Positions 17,420 to 26,750 of a DNA stretch of 64,000 nucleotides are shown here, in pieces (the stretch's first letter is position 1; each line of letters opens with the position of its first letter). Location: positions 806,001 to 870,000 of the forward strand of contig NC_018012.1 of assembly GCF_000227745.2 (NCBI RefSeq). The letters run 5' to 3'. The DNA comes from Thiocystis violascens DSM 198. GTDB taxonomy: Bacteria; Pseudomonadota; Gammaproteobacteria; Chromatiales; Chromatiaceae. The notes under the pieces are model-generated. The model was not told where the DNA came from and did not search any database. It saw only the letters and a list, made by a program, of their open reading frames with translations. A program made the translations under genes and the position numbers.

Positions 17420-18453
17420 GTCGGAACCTTCCAGCCCGCCGTCGCGGGATCGGATTGCCAATGGATACGATGGTGGGTGCGCTCGCCGGACGCATAAAAG
17501 GTGCGCGTGAGCAGCTCGGCCAGTACGCCGGTGGTCAGAAACTGGATCGAGGCGACAATCAACAGGATCGAGACGAACAACATGGGACGGTGCCCGATAT
17601 TCTGATCCAGCACGAATTTCACCACCAGCAGATGGGTCATCATCAGGGTGCCGACCAGACCGAAAACGATCCCGATCATGCCGAAAAAATGACCGGGACG
17701 CGAGCCGAAGCGCAGAAAAAAGAACGCCGCCAGCAGATCGAGGAGCACCCGAAAGGTCCGCGAAAGGCCATATTTGGAGACGCCGAACTGACGCGCCCGA
17801 TGGCCCACCTCGGTCTCGCCGATGCGTTCCGGGGCCGTCACCCCGGCCACCCAGACCGGAATGAAGCGGTGCATCTCGCCCAGCAGGGTGACCTCCTGGA
17901 TGACCTCGGCCCGGTAGACCTTGAGGCTACAACCGTAATCGTGCAGCCTCACCCCGGTGACCTTACCGATCAGTCGATTGGCGATCCGCGACGGGATTTT
18001 GCGCATCACTAGCCCATCCTGACGCCGGCGGCGCCAGCCCTGTAACAGATCCAGATCGCGCGCCAGCAGTTCGTCGACCATGCGCGGGATGTCCGCCGGA
18101 TCGTTCTGCAGATCGCCGTCCAGGGTCGCGATCAGCTCGCCGCGGGCGGCGTCGAAACCCGCCTGCATGGCGGCGGTCTGACCGAAATTGCGCCGCAGAC
18201 GGATCACGCGCAGATGACCGCCGATCCGGTCGGCCTGCTCGCGCAGACGTGCGCCGGTGCCGTCGCGGCTGCCGTCGTCGACACAGATCAGCTCCCAGTC
18301 GCCCCGGTAGCCGGCCAGCCCCTGCTGGACCCGCGTCACCATGGGTTCGACGTTGTCGATTTCCTGGTACATGGGGATGACGATCGAGAGCGAAGGTCGT
18401 CTCTCGGCGCCGGAGCCGGTGTCAGCGGGAGCATTCATCGGGTTCGCGTCCAT
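17416..18453 (-). CDS. polyprenyl-phosphate glycosyltransferase (GT2, ArnC/GtrB-like)
   Basis: A family 2 transferase of about 345 residues. SLSIVIPMYQEIDNVEPM opens the GT-A fold, with the DDGSRDGT loop and the metal-binding DGDLQNDP motif (DxD-type), followed by YGCSLKVYRAEV and two C-terminal membrane segments (FFGMIGIVFGLVGTLMM and FVSILLIVASIQFL). Members load a sugar onto undecaprenyl phosphate at the inner membrane. The coupled GT83 gene downstream is the expected consumer of the product. I start at 18453, after the GAAGA formed by the end of darP; an upstream ATG at 18477 overlaps darP. Confidence 0.92.
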   Translation of the reverse strand: MDANPMNAPADTGSGAERRPSLSIVIPMYQEIDNVEPMVTRVQQGLAGYRGDWELICVDDGSRDGTGARLREQADRIGGHLRVIRLRRNFGQTAAMQAGFDAARGELIATLDGDLQNDPADIPRMVDELLARDLDLLQGWRRRRQDGLVMRKIPSRIANRLIGKVTGVRLHDYGCSLKVYRAEVIQEVTLLGEMHRFIPVWVAGVTAPERIGETEVGHRARQFGVSKYGLSRTFRVLLDLLAAFFFLRFGSRPGHFFGMIGIVFGLVGTLMMTHLLVVKFVLDQNIGHRPMLFVSILLIVASIQFLTTGVLAELLTRTFYASGERTHHRIHWQSDPATAGWKVPT

Positions 18454-18460
18454 TGTTGTA

Positions 18461-18994
18461 TCAATCTTCGACCGCATCCGTCACCTCGCGCAAATAGCGA
18501 AACAGCTTGCGCGGCGCGTCCGGCCGGCCGCGTTCGGTATCGCGTTGGGCGGCGCGGATCAGGGTTCGCAACTGCTGCCGATCAACTTCGGGGCGCTGCT
18601 CGATGAAGTCCGCCAGCGCCGCATCGCCCTCGGCGATCAGACGTTCGCGCCAGCGTTCGAGCGCATGGTGACGCGCATTCAGTTCGCGCTCGCGCTCCCC
18701 GGCCTGGTCCATGAGCGCATGGACAGCCGCCATGTCCTCCTTCTCCAGCAGGTTGGCAATTCGCTTCCAGTGCCGCCCCAGAGCGCGCATATCCTTGATG
18801 CGCGCGGTCTCGTCGAGCGCGGCCCAGGTTGCCTGGCTGAGTTTCAAGCGCTCCAGTTCGGCGCGCGGCATGCCCGCCAGACGCTCGGCCAGCGCCTGCA
18901 GCGCCAGCTTCTCGCGTTTGATCTGACTCTTGCTTGGGCCTTCGGGCGGATGTTCGTCGTCATCCCGGTCGGGGTCGTATTGATGTTCAATCAT
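18461..18994 (-). CDS. darP: ribosome-associated protein DarP/YjgA (DUF615)
   Basis: A 177-residue, highly charged helical protein. SKSQIKREKLALQALAERLAGMPRAELERL is the family signature, and RHHALERWRERLIAEGDAALADF follows. DarP (YjgA) associates with late 50S precursors and assists subunit maturation. The acidic N-terminus (DPDRDDDEHPPEG) and overall length match the family. It lies 30 bp after recJ's stop, on the same strand, and its last codons supply the ribosome binding region for the GT2 gene. Confidence 0.94.
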   Translation of the reverse strand: MIEHQYDPDRDDDEHPPEGPSKSQIKREKLALQALAERLAGMPRAELERLKLSQATWAALDETARIKDMRALGRHWKRIANLLEKEDMAAVHALMDQAGERERELNARHHALERWRERLIAEGDAALADFIEQRPEVDRQQLRTLIRAAQRDTERGRPDAPRKLFRYLREVTDAVED

Positions 18995-19024
18995 CGGTAT
19001 CGGTTCGGAAATCCTGGCATTGGG

Positions 19025-20746
19025 TCAGAGGTCTGCCTGCAGATCCTCAAGGATTAGCTGCGGCGAGCGAACGCCGCGATAGTCGTTCACGTCCAGCCGA
19101 TAGGCCAGTCGAACCCGGCCCCGCGCCTCGGGCAGCTTCTCGCCCAGGTTGAACCCGATGGCGTCGATCGGCTCGCCGTCGGGCATGGCCACCCGTAATT
19201 TGAGATGACGCTCGCCCACGATCCGCGCCTGCAGCACCTCGAAGCCGCCGTCGAAACAAGGCTCCGGAAAGCCCTTGCCCCAGGGTCCGCCCAGCCGCAG
19301 GGCTTCCGCCGTGTCCAGCGTCATCAACCCGCCGGGCAACGGGCCATCGGAACGGATCTCGGGTTGGCGCGGGAGATCGCCGAGTTGCGCCCGGACCGCC
19401 TCGATAAAGGCGTCCCGAAAGTCCTCCAACCCCTCCGCTCGCAGGGTCAGACCGGCCGCCATCGCATGCCCGCCGAAACGCTCGATCAGACCCGGATGAT
19501 GGCGGTCGACCCGATCGATGGCGTCGCGGATGTGCAGGCCGTCGATGGAACGCGCCGAGCCGCGCAGCAGACCGTCGCCGGCCTCGGCGAAGGCGATCAC
19601 GGGGCGATGATAACGCTCGCGGATGCGTGCCGCGACGATTCCCGACACCCCTTGATGCCAGTCCTCGCCAAAGAGACAGAGCGCGAGCGGAAGCGTCTCG
19701 CCATCCAGGCAGAGCGCATCCAGAAGCAATTCGGCCTGATCCTTCATCTCGCCTTCGATCTCGCGGCGGCGGCGATTGAGACCGTCCAGCTCCTGGGCCA
19801 TCGCGACGGCCCGCGCCGTGTCATCGGTCAGCAGACATTCGACGCCGAGCGACATCTCCTCCAGCCGCCCGGCCGCGTTGAGCCGGGGCGCGGCGAAAAA
19901 ACCCAGATCGGTCGTCGTCGCGCGGCTCGGATCGCGGCCCGCCACCTGCAACAGGGCCAGGATTCCCGGACAACAGCGTCCGGCGCGGATGCGCCGCAGA
20001 CCCTGCTCGACCAGGATGCGGTTATTGCGGTCCAGGATCACGACATCCGCGACCGTGCCGAGCGCGACCAGATCCAGCAGCTCAGCCAGATTCGGCGCGA
20101 CCCGACCGGCCTCGAACCAACCGGTCTCGCGCAGATGGGCGCGCAGCGCGGCGAGCAGATAGAAGACCACGCCCACTCCCGCCAGATGCTTGCTCGGAAA
20201 GGCGCAATCGGGTTGATTGGGGTTGACGATGGCCGCGGCGTCCGGGAGCTGGTCGCCGGGCAGATGATGATCGGTGACCAGCACCGGAATGCCCAACTCG
20301 CGCGCTCGTGTAACGCCGGCGATGCTGGCGATGCCGTTGTCGACCGTGACGATAAGATCCGGGCGCTGCGTCAGGGCCGCCTCGACCACCGCCGGACTCA
20401 GTCCATAGCCAAAGGCGAAGCGGCTCGGCACCAGATAGGACACCCGCGCCGCGCCCAGCGCACGCAGACCGCGCACGGCGAGCGCGCTGCCGGTGGCGCC
20501 GTCCGCGTCATAATCGCCGACGATCAGCAGATGACCGCCGGCGCGGAGCTGGTCCGCGAGCAGCGCCACCGCCCGGTCGAGTCCGTGCAGCGCGCCCATG
20601 GACTCCAACGCGCCGAGCCCCGGCGCGGCCTCGCCCGCATCGGTCAGGCCGCGATTGGCATAAAGCGCGGCGAGCAGTTCCACGGGGTTTCGGGCGACGG
20701 CGATGTCGGCATGGTTCGGAATGCGGCGGATCTGGATGGGCGTCAC
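19025..20746 (-). CDS. recJ: single-stranded-DNA-specific exonuclease RecJ
   Basis: A DHH-superfamily 5'-3' exonuclease acting in recombination and mismatch repair. The motifs are VGDYDADGATGSAL, LIVTVDNGI, TDHHLPGD, GVGVVFYLLAAL, PRLNAAGRLEEM, and the DHHA1 motif RFGGHAMAAGLTL. A C-terminal OB domain ends LAYRLDVNDYRG. Alignment with the E. coli protein from memory suggests the GTG at 20746 (VTPIQIRRI) as the start, giving 573 residues. The upstream ATG at 20809 would add 21 residues without family similarity. No strong ribosome binding site marks either. Confidence 0.95.
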   Translation of the reverse strand: MTPIQIRRIPNHADIAVARNPVELLAALYANRGLTDAGEAAPGLGALESMGALHGLDRAVALLADQLRAGGHLLIVGDYDADGATGSALAVRGLRALGAARVSYLVPSRFAFGYGLSPAVVEAALTQRPDLIVTVDNGIASIAGVTRARELGIPVLVTDHHLPGDQLPDAAAIVNPNQPDCAFPSKHLAGVGVVFYLLAALRAHLRETGWFEAGRVAPNLAELLDLVALGTVADVVILDRNNRILVEQGLRRIRAGRCCPGILALLQVAGRDPSRATTTDLGFFAAPRLNAAGRLEEMSLGVECLLTDDTARAVAMAQELDGLNRRRREIEGEMKDQAELLLDALCLDGETLPLALCLFGEDWHQGVSGIVAARIRERYHRPVIAFAEAGDGLLRGSARSIDGLHIRDAIDRVDRHHPGLIERFGGHAMAAGLTLRAEGLEDFRDAFIEAVRAQLGDLPRQPEIRSDGPLPGGLMTLDTAEALRLGGPWGKGFPEPCFDGGFEVLQARIVGERHLKLRVAMPDGEPIDAIGFNLGEKLPEARGRVRLAYRLDVNDYRGVRSPQLILEDLQADL

Positions 20747-20954
20747 GGGCGTCTGATGGACCTGATCGGTAAGGCGGTGTTCGGAAACGACGATCCCGAT
20801 TTTTTGCACGACGGAGGCGCGTGCGACATCGAAGATTCGCTGGCGGATTGGCGAATGTATCCCTTTGGAATACCGCCGGCTAACTTATCGCGTGCCAGCG
20901 GCATTGGCAATCTGACGTTTGTCGTCCGGGTTCGTGGTGAGCTCGAACCGCCAA

Positions 20955-21677
20955 CTATCGATGTCCCGCGTCGGCGATCCGGCCATCCAGGAAATGGATG
21001 ACCCGGTGCGCATAGGCGGCCATCTCGGCCTCGTGGGTGACCATCAGCACGGTGATCCCCTGATCGCGGTTGAGTCCGGTCAGCAGTTCCATGATCTCGT
21101 GACTGCGGGCGGTATCGAGGTTGCCGGTGGGCTCGTCGGCGAGCAGCAGGCTTGGCTGGGTGACGATGGCGCGTGCGATGGCGACCCGTTGCTGCTGACC
21201 GCCCGACAGCTCGCCCGGCGTATGGTGCTCCCAGCCGGTGAGTCCGACCCGTTCCAAGGCCTGGCGCGCGCGGGTATGCCGCTCGGCGTGAGGGGTGCGG
21301 CGATAGATGAGTGGGAGTTCGACATTTTCCAGGGCCGAGGTCCGGTTGAGCAGATTGAAGCCCTGAAAGACGAAGCCGAGATAATGACGGCGCAGCAGCG
21401 CGCGCCGATCGCGGTCCAGGGACTCCACCGGCACCCCGCGAAAGCGATAGGAGCCGCCGCTCGGAGTATCCAGGCAACCCAGAATATTCATGGCGGTGGA
21501 TTTGCCGGAACCGCTCGGCCCCATCACGGCGACGAATTCGCCCTGACGAATGATGAGATCCACCCCGTCCAGCGCGCGCATCGCTGCCAGCCCGCTGCCA
21601 TAGACCTTGGCGACCTGCCGGAACTCGATCAATGGCGCAGGATCGCCTGCGGTGGAGGTCGCGTCGGGCCGATTCAC
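20955..21677 (-). CDS. MacB-like ABC transporter ATP-binding subunit
   Basis: A 240-residue ATPase of the MacB/LolD class. It has Walker A GPSGSGKST near residue 53, the Q-loop GFVFQGFNLL, the signature LSGGQQQR, Walker B LLLADEPTGN and the H-loop VTHE. In related systems it powers a FtsX-fold permease paired with a periplasmic adaptor. Its start overlaps the adaptor gene by 4 bp. No permease follows: recJ begins about 200 bp downstream and the gap shows no permease sequence. Either the permease is encoded elsewhere or it was lost. Confidence 0.93.
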   Translation of the reverse strand: MNRPDATSTAGDPAPLIEFRQVAKVYGSGLAAMRALDGVDLIIRQGEFVAVMGPSGSGKSTAMNILGCLDTPSGGSYRFRGVPVESLDRDRRALLRRHYLGFVFQGFNLLNRTSALENVELPLIYRRTPHAERHTRARQALERVGLTGWEHHTPGELSGGQQQRVAIARAIVTQPSLLLADEPTGNLDTARSHEIMELLTGLNRDQGITVLMVTHEAEMAAYAHRVIHFLDGRIADAGHR

Positions 21678-22960
21678 GATGCGCGTCCCGGACGCTCGAC
21701 GTCCACCAGCACCGGAGTGCCTGGGTCCAGCGGGTCGCCAAGCACCTCCGTCATGACCCCGTCGGTGAGGCCAATCTTGAAGGTGATCGGGGCCGGCTCG
21801 CCATCGCGCAGAATCCAGACGCGCCCTTCCTTGCCGTTGCGCTGACCGATCTCGGTCTGCCGCTTGGATCTCGGCGGGCGTCTTGGCAGTAAGAGCCCGA
21901 CCAGATTCGGACCGCTCTGTTCCGCCTTGGGCTGGGGCGGCGTGAAGCGCAGGGCCAGGTTGGGAACCAGCAGTAGACCCCGCTCCTCGCGCACCAGGAT
22001 ATCGGCGGTCGCCGTCATCCCCGGACGCAGCGACAGATCGGCGTTATCGACCGCCAGCAGGGCGGCGAAGGTCACCACGCCATTGACCGTCTCCGGCGCG
22101 AAGCGCACCTGAGTGATCGTCGCCGGGAAGGTCCGGTGCGGATAGGCGTCGACCGTGAAGGTCGCCGACTGACCCTCCGCGACCTGTCCCACATCCGCCT
22201 CGTCCACCGCCACCTTCAGTTCCATCTGCGTGAGATTTTCGGCCAGGGTAAAGAGCACCGGCGTTTGTAGCGAGGCGGCGACGGTCTGCCCCGGCTCGAC
22301 CACGCGATTGAGCACGATGCCGTCGATGGGCGAGCGGATGATCGTCTTTTCCAGGGTTCGCCGATCGGCATCGAGTTGCGCCCGCGCCTGGTCGACCTTG
22401 GCACGGGCCACCGCCAGCGCGGCGCTCGCCCGCTCGGCCGCCGCGACCGCCGTGTCGAGTTCCTCCGGCGAGGCGAGACGCTTGGCGACCAGATCGCGCG
22501 TGCGCCCTAGTTTGTTGGCCGTCTCGTTGACCGTTGCCTGGGCCTCGTCGACCTGCGCCTTGGCCAATTCCAGCGCCGCCGCGGACTGACGCTCCTTCGC
22601 CTGCGATTGGTCCGGATCCAGCCGGGCCAGCACCTGTCCGCGCTTGACCCGAGCGTTGAAATCGACTTCCACGCTCTGGATGGTGCCCGACACCTCGGTG
22701 CCGACATCGACCTGGATCACCGGCTGCAACTGTCCGGTCGCCGTCACCTTGACGGTCAGATCGCCGCGTCGCACCTCTGCCGTTTTGAAACCGATCCGAT
22801 CGCTTTTTTGGCTCCCCATCAGGAGCGTGCCGGCCAGGGTCAGTCCGAGTCCAGCCAGGGCGGCCAGCCAGAACCAACGGAAACGTCGGCCCGGCCGTCG
22901 TCCATCAAGGCCGATTCGTTCGGCGACCGTGGTGTCGTGGGAGTCTCCCTCTAGGGTCAT
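21674..22960 (-). CDS. MacA-like periplasmic adaptor (HlyD family)
   Basis: A 428-residue membrane fusion protein. A membrane anchor at about 28-48 (WFWLAALAGLGLTLAGTLLM) is followed by the barrel/lipoyl half-motif LTVKVTATGQLQPVIQVDVG, a long coiled-coil hairpin (about 115-205, rich in Ala, Glu and Arg), the second lipoyl half SPIDGIVLNRVVEPGQTV, and a beta-barrel/MP domain. Such adaptors bridge an inner-membrane exporter and TolC. Coupling to the ABC ATPase gene supports a MacAB-type exporter. The insert KAEQSGPNLVGLLLPRRPPR near residue 355 is longer than in many relatives. Confidence 0.93.
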   Translation of the reverse strand: MTLEGDSHDTTVAERIGLDGRRPGRRFRWFWLAALAGLGLTLAGTLLMGSQKSDRIGFKTAEVRRGDLTVKVTATGQLQPVIQVDVGTEVSGTIQSVEVDFNARVKRGQVLARLDPDQSQAKERQSAAALELAKAQVDEAQATVNETANKLGRTRDLVAKRLASPEELDTAVAAAERASAALAVARAKVDQARAQLDADRRTLEKTIIRSPIDGIVLNRVVEPGQTVAASLQTPVLFTLAENLTQMELKVAVDEADVGQVAEGQSATFTVDAYPHRTFPATITQVRFAPETVNGVVTFAALLAVDNADLSLRPGMTATADILVREERGLLLVPNLALRFTPPQPKAEQSGPNLVGLLLPRRPPRSKRQTEIGQRNGKEGRVWILRDGEPAPITFKIGLTDGVMTEVLGDPLDPGTPVLVDVERPGRAS

Positions 22961-23161
22961 GCGTATACTCCAAATGGATGCCAGACCACCGACCGTCAGG
23001 GTTCATGGCGGACTAGGACAGGCTATGCTCGAATCATGAAAAAATTGAGGATCCAAACCGCATCCAGCGGCCTGGAGAAGATTCAGAGGTCGGATCAAGC
23101 GGATCGCCGGCCCGCGAGACGTACCGCACGGCTCCACGATGACAGAAGACAAGGCGCGCGG

Positions 23162-23470
23162 TCACGCATAGTCATCGATACCAACGAAGGCGCGAAGATC
23201 CTCGCGGACCTGCACCCGTTGAGCGGATTCATACGCCAAGAGCGCGCGCCGCGTATGGGGATTGCCCGCCGCCAGTCGGATCGGATCGGCAGCGCGCAGA
23301 CCGAGAGACATCGGCTCCGCCTGCTGAATATTCGGCACGGCACGAGGGGTCAAGGGCACCTGCGTCCGCGCCTGCGACGGAACGAAGGGGATCACCCGAG
23401 CATCCCTTTCCAGCCGCTGCTCCACGGGCAGCGGATAGGAGGACGGAATCAATAAACCGGGGATCTGCAT
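23162..23470 (-). CDS. hypothetical protein divergent from ygfZ
   Basis: A 102-residue protein beginning MQIPGLLIPSSYPLPVEQRLERD. The C-terminal half (NPHTRRALLAYESAQRVQV ... FVGIDDYA) looks like a conserved helical region. No membrane segment and no motif of known function were recognised. A GGTGAT just before the ATG is a weak binding site. The opposite-strand frame at 23036-23455 has a less protein-like composition, so the minus strand is preferred. It lies 119 bp from ygfZ in divergent orientation. Confidence 0.6.
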   Translation of the reverse strand: MQIPGLLIPSSYPLPVEQRLERDARVIPFVPSQARTQVPLTPRAVPNIQQAEPMSLGLRAADPIRLAAGNPHTRRALLAYESAQRVQVREDLRAFVGIDDYA

Positions 23471-23588
23471 CTATCACCATGTTTGGCGCCGATGGCCAGA
23501 CGAAGGAATGGCGCAGCTTGAGTATCGTATGAAATGCGCCACCTTACCGACATCCGTTTCAGGCGCTAACCGTTCGAGGACTGACCGC

Positions 23589-24617
23589 ATGACGAATCAA
23601 TGGCGAGAATTTCTCACCGCACGCAATGCCTATCTCGAAGACGACGGCGGCATCCGCTTTCCCAAGGTCGCTGGTCCGAGGGACAGCCGGTTGTTCGACC
23701 TGTCGCATCTGGGGCTGATCGCGGTCCGCGGCGCGGACGCGGACGCCTTCCTGCAAGGCCAGTTGACCAACGACATTCGCGAAGTCTCCGCGACCCATAC
23801 TCAGTTTAGCGGCTACTGTAGCCAAAAGGGGCGCCTCCTGGCGAGTTTTCGGGTCATGCGCATCGCCGATGCACTCTATCTTCAGACACCCGCCGAGCGG
23901 CTACCCGACGCACTCAAACGCTTGCGCATCTTCATTCTGCGCAGCAAGGTGACCCTGGAAGACGCGAGCGACGATCTGATTCGCATCGGTATCGCCAGCG
24001 CTCGCCTCGCGGATCTGCTCGCCGGTCAGGGTCTTATACTGCCGGAACGCGACAACGCTTGCGTCAGCAACGAGACGCTGTCCGTGATCCGACTCCCTGG
24101 GGCGATCCCGCGTTGCGAGATCCTCGGTCCATTCCCGGCCATCGGCCAACTTTGGGACGGACTCGCCAATCAAGCCCCGCCCGCCAACCGCCTCGACTGG
24201 ACGCGGCTCGATATTCAGGCGGGAATTCCCAATGTCTACAACCGGACCGCCGAGGTCTTCATCCCGCAGATGATCAATCTGCAATTGATCGATGGCGTCA
24301 GCTTCCACAAGGGCTGCTATACCGGCCAGGAGGTGGTCGCGCGCATGCAGCATCTGGGCAAACTCAAACGCAGGATGTATCTCGCCGAGGTCGACGCGCC
24401 CGCGCCGCCGCAACCGGGCGAGGAACTCCACGCGTCCTCCAGTACCTCCCAGCAAGCCGCGGGTTGGGTGGTCGATGCCGCGCCCCTCGACGCTGGACGT
24501 CATGCGCTGCTCGCGGTTGTCGAGGTCAGCGCGGCCGAGGGCGGCGAGGTGCGACTTGGCGACCAGGGACCGGTACTGAGCCTGCAAGCGCCGCCCTATG
24601 GGTTTCCCGAATCCTGA
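23589..24617 (+). CDS. ygfZ: folate-binding protein YgfZ (iron-sulfur assembly/repair)
   Basis: A 342-residue GcvT-like protein. It has the signature KGCYTGQEVVARMQHLGKLKR near residue 240, with the conserved cysteine, and an N-terminal LSHLGLIAVRGADADAFLQGQ segment. YgfZ uses tetrahydrofolate to support synthesis or repair of some [4Fe-4S] enzymes. The ATG at 23589 matches the family's N-terminus (MTNQWREFL); 27 upstream in-frame codons from 23508 look non-coding. The IS4-family insertion begins about 50 bp after the stop, so the gene itself is intact. Confidence 0.94.
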   Translation: MTNQWREFLTARNAYLEDDGGIRFPKVAGPRDSRLFDLSHLGLIAVRGADADAFLQGQLTNDIREVSATHTQFSGYCSQKGRLLASFRVMRIADALYLQTPAERLPDALKRLRIFILRSKVTLEDASDDLIRIGIASARLADLLAGQGLILPERDNACVSNETLSVIRLPGAIPRCEILGPFPAIGQLWDGLANQAPPANRLDWTRLDIQAGIPNVYNRTAEVFIPQMINLQLIDGVSFHKGCYTGQEVVARMQHLGKLKRRMYLAEVDAPAPPQPGEELHASSSTSQQAAGWVVDAAPLDAGRHALLAVVEVSAAEGGEVRLGDQGPVLSLQAPPYGFPES

Positions 24618-24705
24618 CGTCCGGCACGCACGGAAGTACTCGCCGCGATGCAAAAACGAACCGTCGCACCTCATCACCTATCACATTCTGGCAAACTGCC
24701 GCTCA

Positions 24706-25900
24706 GAGGGTGTAGACAAAAATAATTGAGCTGCTATTTGTATACCAGTCTACAACTGAGCTGGTGTGCGCTGATGTCGAAAGCTGGTCGTCCCCCCAAG
24801 ATTCACGAGGCGGAGCAAGCGGTATTGCGTCAAATTGTCACGGATCGCCCGACCTCCACGCTGTCAGAGATTGCCCGGGAACTCGCGGCACGGACGGGAA
24901 TCGAGGCTCATGAAGCAACGATTCGCAAGTCCTTGCGGGAGGCGGGCGTCACGCGCCTCCGGGGCGAGAGTGGTCTCGAGGCGCAAGCGCGCGCAACGCC
25001 GCGTCGGTATGGGTATACGGATGCGCATCGTCGCCACGACCCCGACCAAAGCTACCCAAGTTGTCTGACCGATGCGGAGTGGGACTTGGTCGCCGCTCTC
25101 TTTGAGATGCCGGGCGGGCGGGGTCAACCGCCCCGCGTGTCGCGCCGGAGCATCCTGGAGGCGTGTTGCTACGTGGTGCGCACGGGGTGCGCGTGGCGGA
25201 TGCTGCCGCACGATTTCGCGCCTTGGCAGAATGTCTACAAGACGTTTCGCCGTTGGAGTGCGGCTGGGAAGTTTGAGCAGATGCATGATCGACTGCGGGG
25301 GCAATGGCGCGAACGCGAGGGGCGTGAGATCGCGCCGACGGCGGCGGTGCTGGATGCGCAATCGACCCGCGGCTCGCCGCAGGGTGGACCGAGCGGCTTT
25401 GATGCGGGCAAGCAGGTCAAGGGGCGCAAGCGCAGCCTGGTGGTCGATACCTTGGGGTTCGTGTTGGCGGTGAGCGTGGTCGCGGCCAATCTTCAGGACC
25501 GCGATGCCGCCTCGGGCGCCGTCGCTGACGCGGCCGCCAAGTACCCCCAGACTCAACACGCTGTTTGTCGATAGCGCCTACGCCGGTCAATTTGCCCAAA
25601 CCACCGAGCAGGCCCACGCGATCCGCGTGGAAGTCGTGCGCCATCCAGCCAACAAAAGCGTTGGCTCCTGGCACGTGGACGGGGCGCCTGACCGAGTGGT
25701 GATCGCCAACGCCGACGGCTTCGTTCCGCTGCCGAAGCGCTGGGTTGTCGAGCGCACCCATGCGTGGAATGAGCGTGCCCGTCGATTGATCATGCATCAT
25801 GACCGTCTGCCAGCGGTCTCCGAAACCTGGGTTTGGCTGGCGGAGGCGCGCATCCTGCTGCGGCGGTTGACCACAACGGTTTGATTTTGTCTACACCCTC
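24706..25900 (+). mobile_element. IS5-family element, copy 1 (1195 bp)
   Basis: The ends are perfect inverted repeats GAGGGTGTAGACAAAA / TTTTGTCTACACCCTC. It is nearly identical to the copy at 43033-44226, with one extra C in the CCCCCAGACTC context near 25550 and one substitution near 25612. It lies inside the IS4-family element. The flanking trinucleotides (TCA and TGA) do not form a direct repeat, unlike copy 2 (TTA/TTA), fitting an insertion followed by deletion of neighbouring DNA. Confidence 0.92.
24774..25884 (+). pseudogene. IS5-family transposase, frameshifted
   Basis: The first frame runs 24774-25574 from MSKAGRPPKIHEAEQ through a HTH region and the DDE N-terminal part (YPSCLTDAEWDLV, VLDAQSTRGS). 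A single inserted C near 25552 shifts the frame. The remaining catalytic part (LFVDSAYAGQF, RWVVERTHAWNERARRL) is readable in another frame up to 25884. The intact counterpart is at 43101-44210, so this copy is probably inactive, though it could be mobilised by copy 2. Confidence 0.92.
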
Positions 25901-26614
25901 TGAGGAAGGGGCGGCCAATCTCGGCTTCGCGGGCCAGCAGGTGGTGTTGGAGCCGCTCCTGGCCTGGCTGCCGTCCGGGGCGCGCGTGCTGCTATCGGCG
26001 GACCGGTTCTATCCGTCGGCGGGCCTGTTCGGGTGGCTCCAAGCCCGGGGCTGGAGCGACCGGCTGCGCCTGAAGAGCAACGTGCTAACGGATACCGGGC
26101 AGGGCGATGAGACGACGACGGGCGCGTTGGCACACGGGGTGACGGAACGTTACTTCACCGGTGTGCGCCTGTTTGCGCAGGGGGTGATCACGAACCTCGG
26201 GATCCTGCACGAGGATGGCCACCCCGAGCCGTGGATCATTGCCATGGACGCCGCCCCGACACGGGCAAGCGTGCTTGACGACGCTGCTCGCTGGGCCATC
26301 GAACCGATGTTCTCCGACGTCAAGGGCCGGGGCTTCGACTTGGAGGATTCGCAACTCCAGCATGCCGAGCGTTTGGAGCGACTGGTGCTCATCATGGCCT
26401 TGGCCATGTACTGGTGTGTTCGCGCCGGCCGAGACGAGGGGCTGAACGATCCGACACCACTCGAAAAAAAGTCCAGGCGCAGAACGACCCCGCGCATTGG
26501 AGCTTCAGGAAACTCTATCGTAGCCTGGTCTCGTGGTTCACGCGCGGCCTGCGCCGTCTGAAGCGGTGCCTTCAAAACGACCTCCCGTTGCCCGCTTTTC
26601 ATGCCCGTGAGTAA
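25901..26614 (+). pseudogene. IS4-family transposase remnant
   Basis: Only the C-terminal half survives. LLSADRFYPSAGLFGWLQ carries the second catalytic Asp, and WAIEPMFSDVKGRGFDL contains the E-x6-K part of the YREK signature of IS4-type transposases. A frameshift lies near the A7 run at 26465; after it AHWSFRKLYRSLVSW leads to the natural end at 26614, just before the terminal repeat. The N-terminal half was lost at the IS5 junction. Confidence 0.85.
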
Positions 26615-26750
26615 CTGATAGGTGATGAGCCGTCGCACCTCGAACCGCCGACGCTTGCGGCACTGTGTTAGCATTTCACGGGTAACCAAATTTTTGGCTC
26701 GACGCATAGGCTGCGTCGCTCGATCCGTTATTTGTGCGAGGGGCTTTTAG

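Larger units (their letters stand above)
24670..26629 (+). mobile_element. IS4-family element, internally deleted and interrupted by an IS5-family element
   Basis: A terminal inverted repeat CTCATCACCTATCA lies at 24670-24683 and its complement at 26616-26629. A 9-bp direct repeat CCGTCGCAC flanks both ends (24661-24669 and 26630-26638), a clear target duplication. Only 36 bp of the left end remain before the IS5 element (24706). About 729 bp of the right part follow at 25901, including the C-terminal part of a transposase. Roughly half of a normal IS4-type element is therefore missing at the IS5 junction. Confidence 0.88.

Noticed and set aside
19205..21001. 598-codon plus-strand frame
   Set aside because: Antisense to recJ, whose DHH motifs are unambiguous.
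23036..23455. Plus-strand gene of 139 codons
   Set aside because: The minus-strand frame at 23162-23470 has a more protein-like composition and divergent layout relative to ygfZ.
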